Part shown: positions 16,003-23,360 of the stretch, piece by piece
Position numbering within the stretch: position 1 is the stretch's first letter
Layout: every line of letters starts with the position of its first letter
Origin: a bacterium
GTDB lineage: Bacteria; Bacillota_I; Bacilli_A; Izemoplasmatales; Hujiaoplasmataceae
Length of the DNA stretch: 33,631 nucleotides
Reading direction: 5' to 3'
Assembly: GCA_030684695.1 (NCBI GenBank)
Contig: JAUXXX010000029.1
Coordinates: 1-33,631 of the forward strand
Translations under genes and position numbers: made by a program
Notes under the pieces: model-generated
Databases searched by the model: none
What the model saw: the letters and a program-made list of their open reading frames with translations, nothing else
What the model was told of the DNA's origin: nothing

Positions 16003-16506
16003 TTATTCGTCGTACATATCCTCGTAATCATCCATGTACTCATTATACTTGTCATCATCAAACGTCTCTTCTTCTTCAATGAGTAGATCGTCTTCTTCTT
16101 CGAACTCTTCATCAAGTTTTGCTTCAAAATCAGGTTCGATGATATCATCTTCTTCTTCTAATTCGTCTTCTTCTAATTCATCGTCTTCGACTTCTTCAAT
16201 TTCTTCTTCTAGTTCCACTTCTTCATCATCTTCAGGGAACTCTTGATAGTACGCACCATCTTTGTCCCATAGATCAATTGATTGACGACTCTTTAAATCC
16301 CAAAGATCGTCTCCCATATAGATAAACTTCGCAGAAATAATAAAATCCGCGTAGAATTGAGCAATCAGTCTTTGACGATCAAGTTCTGATAGTTCTTTGG
16401 CTTCCGATAATGCGTGAAAAAGCTCATAAAAAGTCATGGGCTCTTTATTGCTACGTAAGATTTGTTCGGCCGCTTCCATTAATGACATTTGTTTCAAATC
16501 GGTCAT
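16003..16506 (-). CDS. rpoE: RNA polymerase delta subunit
   Basis: 167 residues. The N-terminal 90 form the winged-helix HARE-HTH domain of RpoE (MSLMEAAEQILRSNKEPMTF..., cut here; LIAQFYADFIISAKFIYMGDDLWDL region at 47-71). The C-terminal tail from about residue 91 is almost entirely Asp and Glu. This two-part design and length are characteristic of Gram-positive delta, which increases core polymerase recycling and responsiveness to initiating NTPs. Its ATG overlaps the TGA of the upstream DUF1934 gene (ATGA), so the two are translationally coupled. pyrG follows in the order common in Firmicutes. It is strong evidence for a Bacilli-type lineage. Confidence 0.95.
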   Translation of the reverse strand: MTDLKQMSLMEAAEQILRSNKEPMTFYELFHALSEAKELSELDRQRLIAQFYADFIISAKFIYMGDDLWDLKSRQSIDLWDKDGAYYQEFPEDDEEVELEEEIEEVEDDELEEDELEEEDDIIEPDFEAKLDEEFEEEDDLLIEEEETFDDDKYNEYMDDYEDMYDE

Positions 16507-16889
16507 AGTGTAATATTCCTTCCCTCTTGGCTCAAGTCAATCGTTATTTCATGCTCACTAACCACTTCATCACCGTCAAGTAAGACGTAGTGTAGATAAA
16601 TGGTAGTGGGGGTCCAACTCAATTGTTTGGTCAATAAATGCAATGGTATTGTTTGATTCGAGACTTGGATTTCACCCATAGAGTGCTGATTTTTTATGAA
16701 GACCAACTTCATCTTCATATCTCCTTCTCGAATCATCGTTATTTGGTTGTTATCGACTCTTAAAAGATATCGTTCACCTGAGTCCAGTTGGAATGTGAGA
16801 CGATTTGATTCCATTTGAACATTTTCGGTCTGAAACGTCATATTTTCGCCGTTTATGGCCGAAATAAAGGTTATTTTTAGTGGATTCAT
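16503..16889 (-). CDS. DUF1934 (YwiB-like) beta-barrel protein
   Basis: 128 residues, all-beta pattern, close in length and content to the DUF1934 family (B. subtilis YwiB, about 140 residues), with a calycin-like barrel fold. The visible pattern is an N-terminal alternating strand run, SGERYLLRVDNNQITMIREGDMKMKL in the middle (core GERYLLRV), and ITIDL near the end. Function is unknown. From memory, in B. subtilis ywiB is next to argS, close to rpoE and pyrG. Here argS is absent between this gene and rpoE. It has its own consensus promoter (16914-16942) and an AAGGTGAG ribosome site. It ends in TGA, showing that TGA is a stop in this genome. Confidence 0.75.
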   Translation of the reverse strand: MNPLKITFISAINGENMTFQTENVQMESNRLTFQLDSGERYLLRVDNNQITMIREGDMKMKLVFIKNQHSMGEIQVSNQTIPLHLLTKQLSWTPTTIYLHYVLLDGDEVVSEHEITIDLSQEGRNITL

Positions 16890-16913
16890 CTCTCACCTTG
16901 TGAATGCTTAATT

Positions 16914-16942
16914 ATTATATATTAAATCGTTTTGAAATACAA
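16914..16942 (-). promoter_or_regulatory. Promoter of the DUF1934-rpoE unit
   Basis: Minus strand: TTGTAT (16942..16937), 17-base spacer, TATAAT (16919..16914). Predicted start is about 18 bases before the DUF1934 ATG. Confidence 0.75.
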
Positions 16943-16979
16943 GTATCTTATTTTAATATATTTGTGAGCATTTTATGTG

Positions 16980-18656
16980 TTAATGGAAGGTATCATCATG
17001 GCTATATGAATCTGAGAGAATATTCACTGCAATGTTATTGCAATGATCCCCAATTCGTTCTAAATTCGATAAAATATCGACGTAAAACCCAGACTCTGTC
17101 TCAGTACATGTTTTATCATTGATTCGAGAGATATGATTCTTACGGTATTTCTTTGTCATCATATCCAATGCATCTTCCCGCTCATTTACTTCCAAAGCAA
17201 TTGCTTTGTCTTTGGACTCATAAGCGGATAATGCTTGATGAAGAGTGCGATAAAGCGTATCAAAGAAAATACTTAAATCTGCTTTTGCATCTGGATGAAG
17301 TTCAATCTTATTTTCATGTCGTTCTTCAAAAAATTCTAAGAGATTGGTTAAGTGATCGCCAATTCGTTCTAAATCAGAGATGGTATCAATATCCTTTGCC
17401 AATTCTTGAATGATGGCATCGTCCAAATCGTTGGCTCCCACGCGAACCAAGTAATTATGAATTTTATCGTCTAATGTATCAATCAGTTCTTCACATTGCA
17501 TCCCAAACTCAAATTCCTTGTGATTATATTCAAATGCGAATCGATAGGTGATGTCATACATCGCTTTGACGACATTACCCATATTGAGAATGGCTCGTTT
17601 CGCATTTTCGAGCGCTAATATTGGCGATTCTTTGATTAAGTTTTCTTCTAATGTAACTTCAGATAATTCGATCTCAAATTTATTCGGTACTAATTTCGTT
17701 ACCAACCAAACAAGCTGTTTGATAAACCAATACATCACAAAGGTATTCATTAAGTTAAACCCAACGTGTGCGAAGGATACGGTCATCCGGTCTGTTAAGT
17801 AACCATCTCCTAATACATTTTGTGCGATAAATCCAATCAGTTGAGAATATGGCCCAATGATTACAAAGAAGACAATTGTTCCGATGGCATTAAACATCAC
17901 GTGAACCAAAGCGGTTCGTTTGGAAGCACTAGATCCACCAATGGAAGCAAATACGGAAGTAATGGTGGTTCCGATGTTATCTCCAAGCACAATCGCTACT
18001 GCCCCAACCAAAGGAACTCCCCCTGTAGAATACAGTTGTTGTAACAACCCAATGGTTGCGGAAGATGATTGAATGACGGCTGTGGTGGCTCCCCCTACTA
18101 AAACACCTAAAATGGGGTATTCCGCAACACTTAATAGCATTTGTTGAAATTCTGGTAATCGCACGAGTTGTTTTAATGCATCTCCCATGATTTCGAGACC
18201 AAAAAACAACATCCCAAATCCGATAATGACTTTTCCCAAATCTTTGACTTTTCTTTGTTGTAAGAAGAAACTCAGAAAACTTCCTAGAAACATAATCGGA
18301 AGAGCATAATCAGAAATCTTCAACCCAATTAATACCGATGTAATCGTCGTACCAATGTTCGCACCAAAGATGACGCCAACGGCTTGTGGTAGTGTCATTA
18401 ACCCGGCACGCACCAAACCAACAACCAACACGGTCGTACCCGTAGAAGATTGAATCAATCCGGTAATCAAAATCCCAATAAAGATTCCTTTTAGTGGGGT
18501 GTTTGTTGATTTTTCTAAAATAAGTTTCAGCTTCGCTCCAGCTAACTTCTTTAAGGAGTCACTCATTAAGTTAATTCCGAAGAGGAAAATTCCTAATCCT
18601 CCAAGTATTTCAAAAATCGTTATTTTCCAATCAATCACTACGGTTAAGAAATTCAT
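16980..18656 (-). CDS. Na+/phosphate cotransporter-like membrane protein with PhoU domain
   Basis: 558 residues from ATG 18656, chosen because GGAGGA lies just upstream (18666..18661). A longer frame would begin with TTG at 18713 without a good site. The N-terminal part (about 1-320) has many membrane segments and the two inverted Na/Pi-II repeats, each with the QSS signature (LIQSSTGTT and VIQSSSATIG) next to GxNIGTT motifs. The C-terminal part (about 345-545) is a helical PhoU-like domain with repeated (D/N)LERIGDH. This is the bacterial NptA/YjbB-type architecture, which moves inorganic phosphate with sodium and may work as importer or exporter. It has its own promoter (18739-18766). No clear terminator follows it. 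Confidence 0.92.
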   Translation of the reverse strand: MNFLTVVIDWKITIFEILGGLGIFLFGINLMSDSLKKLAGAKLKLILEKSTNTPLKGIFIGILITGLIQSSTGTTVLVVGLVRAGLMTLPQAVGVIFGANIGTTITSVLIGLKISDYALPIMFLGSFLSFFLQQRKVKDLGKVIIGFGMLFFGLEIMGDALKQLVRLPEFQQMLLSVAEYPILGVLVGGATTAVIQSSSATIGLLQQLYSTGGVPLVGAVAIVLGDNIGTTITSVFASIGGSSASKRTALVHVMFNAIGTIVFFVIIGPYSQLIGFIAQNVLGDGYLTDRMTVSFAHVGFNLMNTFVMYWFIKQLVWLVTKLVPNKFEIELSEVTLEENLIKESPILALENAKRAILNMGNVVKAMYDITYRFAFEYNHKEFEFGMQCEELIDTLDDKIHNYLVRVGANDLDDAIIQELAKDIDTISDLERIGDHLTNLLEFFEERHENKIELHPDAKADLSIFFDTLYRTLHQALSAYESKDKAIALEVNEREDALDMMTKKYRKNHISRINDKTCTETESGFYVDILSNLERIGDHCNNIAVNILSDSYSHDDTFH

Positions 18657-18738
18657 TTTGTCCTCCGGCAATGTGCCACGTAGAATCATTGTTTCTTTCT
18701 TGAAGTACTCCAAATTAGCCCAAACTACAGCCGCCCTT

Positions 18739-18766
18739 ATTATATCAAATAGAAAGTTGAAATCAA
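18739..18766 (-). promoter_or_regulatory. Promoter of the phosphate cotransporter gene
   Basis: Minus strand: TTGATT (18766..18761), 16-base spacer ending in TGA, TATAAT (18744..18739), an extended -10. Leader is about 75 nt to the chosen ATG. Confidence 0.7.
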
Positions 18767-18787
18767 CTAAATAAAAACGGTTTCAAT

Positions 18788-18816
18788 AAAAAAAATCCGA
18801 AGATTATTCGGATTTT
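18788..18816 (-). terminator. Terminator of the DHH phosphoesterase operon
   Basis: A 10-bp perfect stem (aaaatccgaa 18792-18801 with ttcggatttt 18807-18816) and, on the minus strand, a run of eight T. It overlaps the last codons and the stop of the second DHH gene. Confidence 0.85.
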
Positions 18817-19766
18817 AACTTCATTTTGTATTGATAGACCAAATCGTCTGCTTCTTTGAGTAAATCAGCGACTTGTTCCCACGATCCCACATTGGCTCCA
18901 CACGCCATCGGATGGCCTCCGCCACCAAATCGATTTGCTAATAAATTAATAGCTGGACCTTTTGAACGCAGTCTTGCCCGTACAATTTGATTCTCATACT
19001 CCGCAAATAACATCCAAACAGGACAATCGGCGAGTGCAGCTAGTTCATTCACTAAAGAAGAAGCTTCTTCTAAAGAAACCCCAAACATTTCAATGGTTTC
19101 AGGACGAAGTTCAATGTAAGCTACTCCATTTACTGTTTTACGGAAGTTTTGTAAGACATATCCTTGTAAACGCATTAAGTTTTCGCTTTTTACTTCAAGA
19201 GACATTAATACTTGTGTAAAATCAAGTCCAAAGTCTAATAAATGGGCAACCGCTTTAAACGTATCCGATGTTACAGAGCGATACCGAAATCTTCCCGTGT
19301 CTGTAACAATCCCTGTATACAACGCTTTCGCTGCATCCATATTGAGTTTTAAAATATTCGCAAAATCCATATAAAACTCTAGTATGATTTGAGCCGTTGC
19401 TGGTCTTGTAATATCAACGTATTGATAATCCCCGTAATCATCCACAGGCAAATGATGGTCAATCTTAATGACATACTCTCCAAGAGAATAACGTTGATCC
19501 GCAATCCGGTCTTTGGATGCGGTATCTACGACGATACTTAACGCTCCTTGATATGTTTCATTGGAAATAATATCAACATCCCCAATGAATTTCACATATT
19601 CTGCGGTTTCACCCACAACATAAATGTTCTTTTGGGGAAATGATTCCTTTAAAATGTGTTTTAATCCAAATCCAGCCCCATAACAATCCCCATCCGGACG
19701 CATGTGCATGTGAATGATGATGGTGTTGTAAGCGACGATTTTATCTAATATATGTTGTTTATCCAT
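18804..19766 (-). CDS. DHH/DHHA1 phosphoesterase (NrnA-like), second of a tandem pair
   Basis: 320 residues. The DHH domain has HMRPDGDCYGA (17-27), VDTASKDR, IDHH and TGIVTDTGRF, the Mn-binding set. The C-terminal DHHA1 domain has RARLRSKG and GGGGHPMACGA. NrnA-type enzymes degrade 2-5 nt RNA, and relatives hydrolyse pAp, pApA or cyclic di-AMP. All the metal ligands I can place are present. It overlaps the preceding paralogue by 8 bases, so the two are coupled. In Mollicutes two such paralogues are known with split nanoRNase and c-di-AMP roles. Which one this is cannot be told from sequence alone. Its 3' end is built into the operon terminator. Confidence 0.93.
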   Translation of the reverse strand: MDKQHILDKIVAYNTIIIHMHMRPDGDCYGAGFGLKHILKESFPQKNIYVVGETAEYVKFIGDVDIISNETYQGALSIVVDTASKDRIADQRYSLGEYVIKIDHHLPVDDYGDYQYVDITRPATAQIILEFYMDFANILKLNMDAAKALYTGIVTDTGRFRYRSVTSDTFKAVAHLLDFGLDFTQVLMSLEVKSENLMRLQGYVLQNFRKTVNGVAYIELRPETIEMFGVSLEEASSLVNELAALADCPVWMLFAEYENQIVRARLRSKGPAINLLANRFGGGGHPMACGANVGSWEQVADLLKEADDLVYQYKMKLKSE

Positions 19767-20697
19767 GTGTTTCCTCCAATAATTGATCTAGGTCTGCTAA
19801 GAGTAGATCTGTTTCTTCCCATGTTTTGAGACTACATCCACAAGCCAAACTATGACCACCACCACCATATTTTTTAGCGATGTCCACAATTGGGATACTT
19901 CTTGAACGTAATTCACACACAATTGTACCAGTTTGTCGATCAAATGTAAAGTTTGCCCAAATAGGTATTTCAGTAATGCCTGCCATTTGATTGACCAATC
20001 CGCGACTCGCAGTAAATGTATCAATTTGATGTTTTTCTAAAAAGTCTATGTCGTTTTTTCGATATGCAACGAAATGTTTCGTTAATGAAATGGAAGCAAA
20101 GAATTCGGATTTCATTAACTTCATCTTTAACGATTCAGAATAGATGAGTTGATATAAGGATTGGATATCAATGCCGGTTTTTAGTAGTTTACTCACAACT
20201 TCAAAGGTATGTGATGTCGTATTGGAATATTGAAAACGGCCGGTGTCACCAACAATTCCTAGATATAATGCTCTACTCGCTTCATAAGGAATCGGAATGT
20301 GAGATTCTTCTAACAAATCCACAATCATTTCTGCAGTTGATGAAGCTTGTGGATTGTGCAAATAGTCGTGATATTTGATATCCGGTTTGTTTTGATGGTG
20401 ATCAATCAAGACAATGTGATCCGCGCGTTCAAAATCCAGACTCTCTATCATTTGTTTGGCGACGGTATCGAGTACAAAACACAAAGATCCTTCAAAGTGC
20501 TCTTGTTTCATCTCTATCAATACCCCTACATGATTTTGTGAGTTGGAATCTCCAACTGCCAAAATCTCATGATGAGGTAAAAACTCTTTTAAGGCATAAA
20601 ATAACCCAAATTGCGCACCGTACGCATCTAAATCTGGATTTTTATGACGCATGATCACGATTTTTTGATACTTTTGAAACAACGATGTTAATTCCAT
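19759..20697 (-). CDS. DHH/DHHA1 phosphoesterase (NrnA-like), first of a tandem pair
   Basis: 312 residues with the same domain order as its neighbour: MRHKNPDLDAYGA (motif I), VLDTVAKQ, LIDHH, LGIVGDTGRFQYS and a C-terminal GGGGHSLACGC. The active-site residues appear intact, so it is probably an active Mn-dependent phosphoesterase acting on short oligonucleotides, pAp or linear/cyclic dinucleotides in the cytoplasm. AGGAGG is five bases from the ATG, and a near-consensus promoter lies at 20723-20751. The clear divergence from its downstream paralogue suggests two separate substrates and not simple redundancy. Confidence 0.93.
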   Translation of the reverse strand: MELTSLFQKYQKIVIMRHKNPDLDAYGAQFGLFYALKEFLPHHEILAVGDSNSQNHVGVLIEMKQEHFEGSLCFVLDTVAKQMIESLDFERADHIVLIDHHQNKPDIKYHDYLHNPQASSTAEMIVDLLEESHIPIPYEASRALYLGIVGDTGRFQYSNTTSHTFEVVSKLLKTGIDIQSLYQLIYSESLKMKLMKSEFFASISLTKHFVAYRKNDIDFLEKHQIDTFTASRGLVNQMAGITEIPIWANFTFDRQTGTIVCELRSRSIPIVDIAKKYGGGGHSLACGCSLKTWEETDLLLADLDQLLEETHG

Positions 20698-20722
20698 AGG
20701 GTCCTCCTCAATAGAGCATTAC

Positions 20723-20751
20723 ATTATAGCACGCAAGTTATTTTGTTTCAA
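20723..20751 (-). promoter_or_regulatory. Promoter of the DHH operon
   Basis: Minus strand: TTGAAA (20751..20746), 17-base spacer, TATAAT (20728..20723). Predicted start is about 20 bases before the first DHH gene. Confidence 0.8.
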
Positions 20752-20774
20752 GCAATTAACTCTTTCCTTTGGAG

Positions 20775-20797
20775 AAAAAAAGCACGCAATACGTGCT
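20775..20797 (-). terminator. Terminator ending the nuclease 2 / membrane protein unit
   Basis: Stem agcacg (20781-20786) with cgtgct (20792-20797), 5-base loop, followed on the minus strand by seven T. It lies 11 bases after the stop of the 273-residue membrane protein. Confidence 0.8.
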
Positions 20798-20808
20798 TAT
20801 GAAGTATG

Positions 20809-21630
20809 TTATTTTTGTTTTTGTTTCAGTTTTTCGATGTCCTTTTGAACACCAATGGTAGGAACTTTTTTCCCAAGTTGCTTATTACGGTATCCATAAA
20901 ATAAAACAGTTACTCCAAATACCGCTACTAAGTAAATCGCTCCATTACGTAATACATAGGGCGCTGTATCAATCTGAATGACTTTTTGAATACTGACACT
21001 ACCAAAGTCTTCATGGGGAACCTTGTTATTTACTAACAAATACTCTTCGATTTGTGATTTTACTGAATAGATAGATTCTTCAATTTGTAGTTCCAAAGAA
21101 AAGTATAGTTCATCATTTACAAACACTTCCATTTGAGTAATCTCTTGATACATGGAATTCACATAAAACTCACTTCGTGGAAACAAAAAGGCTTTTGTCT
21201 CTTGATCTTTGGCTAAATACACCGGTAAATCAAGGACGCGATGCCCGATATAATCAATAAGTGTTTCATCACCAGTTGAAATCTTCACTTGGAATGCCGA
21301 ATCAAGCAGTGGTCCTTGTTCTAAAAATAGTAAGAAGACAAATCCATCGACTACTTCATAGTTTTCATTTACCAAACGTATAAATGCGGTTTCATATAAG
21401 AATAGTCGGTAAGTAGTATTATCTACCATAATTTCTTCTTCTAGTAATGGAATTTCTTGGTAAAAGCGTACTGAGATAAAGTGTTGATAGTTTTCTTCTG
21501 ATAACGCCTTGTTGGCTTGAGCAATCAACTCATTCGAGCGAACATATTGGTCTGTTCTAGAATATACAAACAACAAACCCATCGCCATGATTAATGCAAA
21601 GATAATTCGATTAATCAGTTTCATCCACAT
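20809..21630 (-). CDS. Two-TM membrane protein with external domain, function unknown
   Basis: 273 residues. One membrane segment lies near the N-terminus (about 7-24) and one near the C-terminus (about 228-246). Between them is a roughly 200-residue beta-rich, acidic region with no recognised domain, likely extracytoplasmic. A short Lys-rich cytoplasmic tail ends the protein (KLKQKQK). Its ATG abuts the TAA of the upstream nuclease lipoprotein with no gap, so translation is coupled and a joint role is likely, perhaps as a membrane partner of that nuclease. A second ATG six bases downstream is an equally possible start. No family is recognised. Confidence 0.75.
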   Translation of the reverse strand: MWMKLINRIIFALIMAMGLLFVYSRTDQYVRSNELIAQANKALSEENYQHFISVRFYQEIPLLEEEIMVDNTTYRLFLYETAFIRLVNENYEVVDGFVFLLFLEQGPLLDSAFQVKISTGDETLIDYIGHRVLDLPVYLAKDQETKAFLFPRSEFYVNSMYQEITQMEVFVNDELYFSLELQIEESIYSVKSQIEEYLLVNNKVPHEDFGSVSIQKVIQIDTAPYVLRNGAIYLVAVFGVTVLFYGYRNKQLGKKVPTIGVQKDIEKLKQKQK

Positions 21631-23208
21631 TTATCCCCAAACCCCCAATCGATTCGCTTTTGCATATGCTTCTGCATTTGACATCCAACGTGATAACGCG
21701 ATTCCATTAAAGACCAACGCATTGGTCGTATCTTGATAATTATTTTGACTATATCCATAATACACCAATTCATAATTAAGGAGTGATCCATCTACCCAAA
21801 TTAGTGCTAAATATCTGGAATACGTATCGATATTACCAGACCTTGGATCGTGTTGAAGATAAATAGTCGTTGCGTTTTTCAGTCGGTTGTAGACGTAATT
21901 TTTTGCCCAAACCGCAACGGGATCTCCAGAAGACATTTCTGGAGTGTCAATACCAATAAAACGAACGCGATTATCAAAGGTAAATCCAGGTAAAAACTGA
22001 GCGGTGTCCCCATCATTGTTGGATACAAACGTTACTTGAATCATTCCGCCCTTTTGGTTAAAATCAATGGCTAAATAACTTGGATCGAACGTAAATGTCG
22101 TCGGATACTCCACGGGATGAGTCCCAAGCATCGAAATATTATCTTTGGCATAACTATCCCATTCATCAATGGAGAAGACATTGGTAGGTGTAAGTATGCT
22201 TGGTTTTCTAACAAGTGTTTGATCGTGTAAATAAAACAATCCCCAACCGATAAAGCCAATTTGATCGACAATGACTCCATTATAATATTCAAGTACAACG
22301 GTATCATTTCCATTGATAATGAGTAGATCTGTTAATAGATCTGCTTGAGATACTAATTCAGGTGTTGCCAAATGAAAGACAACTAAATAGGTTTCCCCTG
22401 GTAACAATATTCCACTTAATGGAATCCTAGTCGTTACTGTTTCAGAACCATCTAGATAAAGAGACAGCGTAAACTCAGATAAATCGACTGCCTCATTAGA
22501 TGGATTGTATAACTCAATAGCGGAGTTATAACTAGACCCTTCTACATATTTCGAAATGATTATGTTGCGATTAACTGTAATAATGGGTTGTGCAACAAAA
22601 ACAATCACTTCAGCACCAGATGGTAAAATATCTCCTGCCTTGCGATTAAGTCCATAACGAACAAACTGTCCTTCTGGGACATCGTTGGTTAAGAATGTTT
22701 GAACTTCAATGATGATGTCTAAATTGATTAAAATCGAATAAATCTCACTTGTGGTTTTTCCAGTTAAGTCTGGTAATTGATTTGCTTTTTGAGCAAACAA
22801 TAACACAATGGATGTAAAGGGAGTAACTTCCATCCCTGCAAGAAGTCCATTGCCATACCGAACAAACGTTCCATCTTGCACTTCATTGGTAGCAATTTTA
22901 TCTGTAGAAACAAATAATAGATAGGAAGATAACACCTGCAAGGCTTGTTCTTGCGTCATCATCGATAGATCAGGCAACGTAATGAGATGATTAGTAATAG
23001 TTGTGGAAGTGGTTGTGGTAGATGGGGCTGTTGTAATGGTTTCAGTAGTTGGTAGAGACGTTGAAGTCGTTGGAGGAATGGTAGTGATTGTTGGTAATGT
23101 GGATGAAGTGGTTGGTATAAGAGTGGTCGTTGCAGATGTCGTTTGACACGCAACTACAGTAAGCAAAGTCCCAAAGACGATAAATAATAAGTAGATTTTC
23201 TTAAGCAT
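21631..23208 (-). CDS. Secreted nuclease lipoprotein (PASTA-like x2, LTD, SNase)
   Basis: 525 residues. Lipobox VVAC (Cys21), Thr-rich stalk (22-73), two PASTA-like repeats (about 78-140 and 144-207, each with FVRYG and a closing V..FVAQ-like strand), a lamin-tail/LTD domain (about 213-345: IELYNPSNEAVDLS), then a staphylococcal-nuclease domain (about 388-525). The nuclease has NDGDT (398-402), RFIGIDTPE (416-424; Arg416, Asp421, Glu424) and SRYLALIW (Arg465). These match the calcium and phosphate-binding residues of S. aureus thermonuclease. It is expected to cut DNA and RNA outside the cell while anchored to the membrane. AGGAG precedes the ATG, and an extended -10 promoter lies upstream. 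The next gene starts at its stop codon. Confidence 0.9.
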   Translation of the reverse strand: MLKKIYLLFIVFGTLLTVVACQTTSATTTLIPTTSSTLPTITTIPPTTSTSLPTTETITTAPSTTTTSTTITNHLITLPDLSMMTQEQALQVLSSYLLFVSTDKIATNEVQDGTFVRYGNGLLAGMEVTPFTSIVLLFAQKANQLPDLTGKTTSEIYSILINLDIIIEVQTFLTNDVPEGQFVRYGLNRKAGDILPSGAEVIVFVAQPIITVNRNIIISKYVEGSSYNSAIELYNPSNEAVDLSEFTLSLYLDGSETVTTRIPLSGILLPGETYLVVFHLATPELVSQADLLTDLLIINGNDTVVLEYYNGVIVDQIGFIGWGLFYLHDQTLVRKPSILTPTNVFSIDEWDSYAKDNISMLGTHPVEYPTTFTFDPSYLAIDFNQKGGMIQVTFVSNNDGDTAQFLPGFTFDNRVRFIGIDTPEMSSGDPVAVWAKNYVYNRLKNATTIYLQHDPRSGNIDTYSRYLALIWVDGSLLNYELVYYGYSQNNYQDTTNALVFNGIALSRWMSNAEAYAKANRLGVWG

Positions 23209-23237
23209 AGTATCAACTCCTAAAATAGGTAAATATA

Positions 23238-23246
23238 ATTATATCA
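23238..23246 (-). promoter_or_regulatory. Extended -10 promoter for nuclease 2
   Basis: Minus strand TGATATAAT (23246..23238): TATAAT with TG one base upstream, 29 bases before the ATG. The -35 is poor (TATAAA at 17 bases). It resembles the extended -10 elements at 408-420 and 647-655. Confidence 0.55.
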
Positions 23247-23294
23247 CACATTTACCCCGATTTATACGAGAGTTTTGTGCAGGTTTTCTCAAGT

Positions 23295-23338
23295 AAAAGG
23301 GGTAGCACCCCTGTGAAATATTCACAAGTATCTACCCC
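23295..23338 (-). terminator. Terminator after the giant OB-fold/LTD lipoprotein gene
   Basis: On the minus strand, AGGGGT-GCT-ACCCCT (23312..23298) is followed by TTTTA. An outer alternative pairing, GGGGTAG (23338..23332) with CTACCCC (23305..23299), would enclose a small TGTGAA/TTCACA stem. The two folds exclude each other. Either can act as terminator. Confidence 0.6.
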
Positions 23339-23360
23339 AATTATTATGAGTTAAAAATTG

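Noticed and set aside
16034-16246. Plus-strand Ser-rich frame
   Set aside because: It is the complement of the Asp/Glu-rich tail of rpoE.
16503-16505. Mycoplasma genetic code with TGA as Trp
   Set aside because: DUF1934 ends on TGA in an ATGA overlap with rpoE, and all genes run full length with the standard code.
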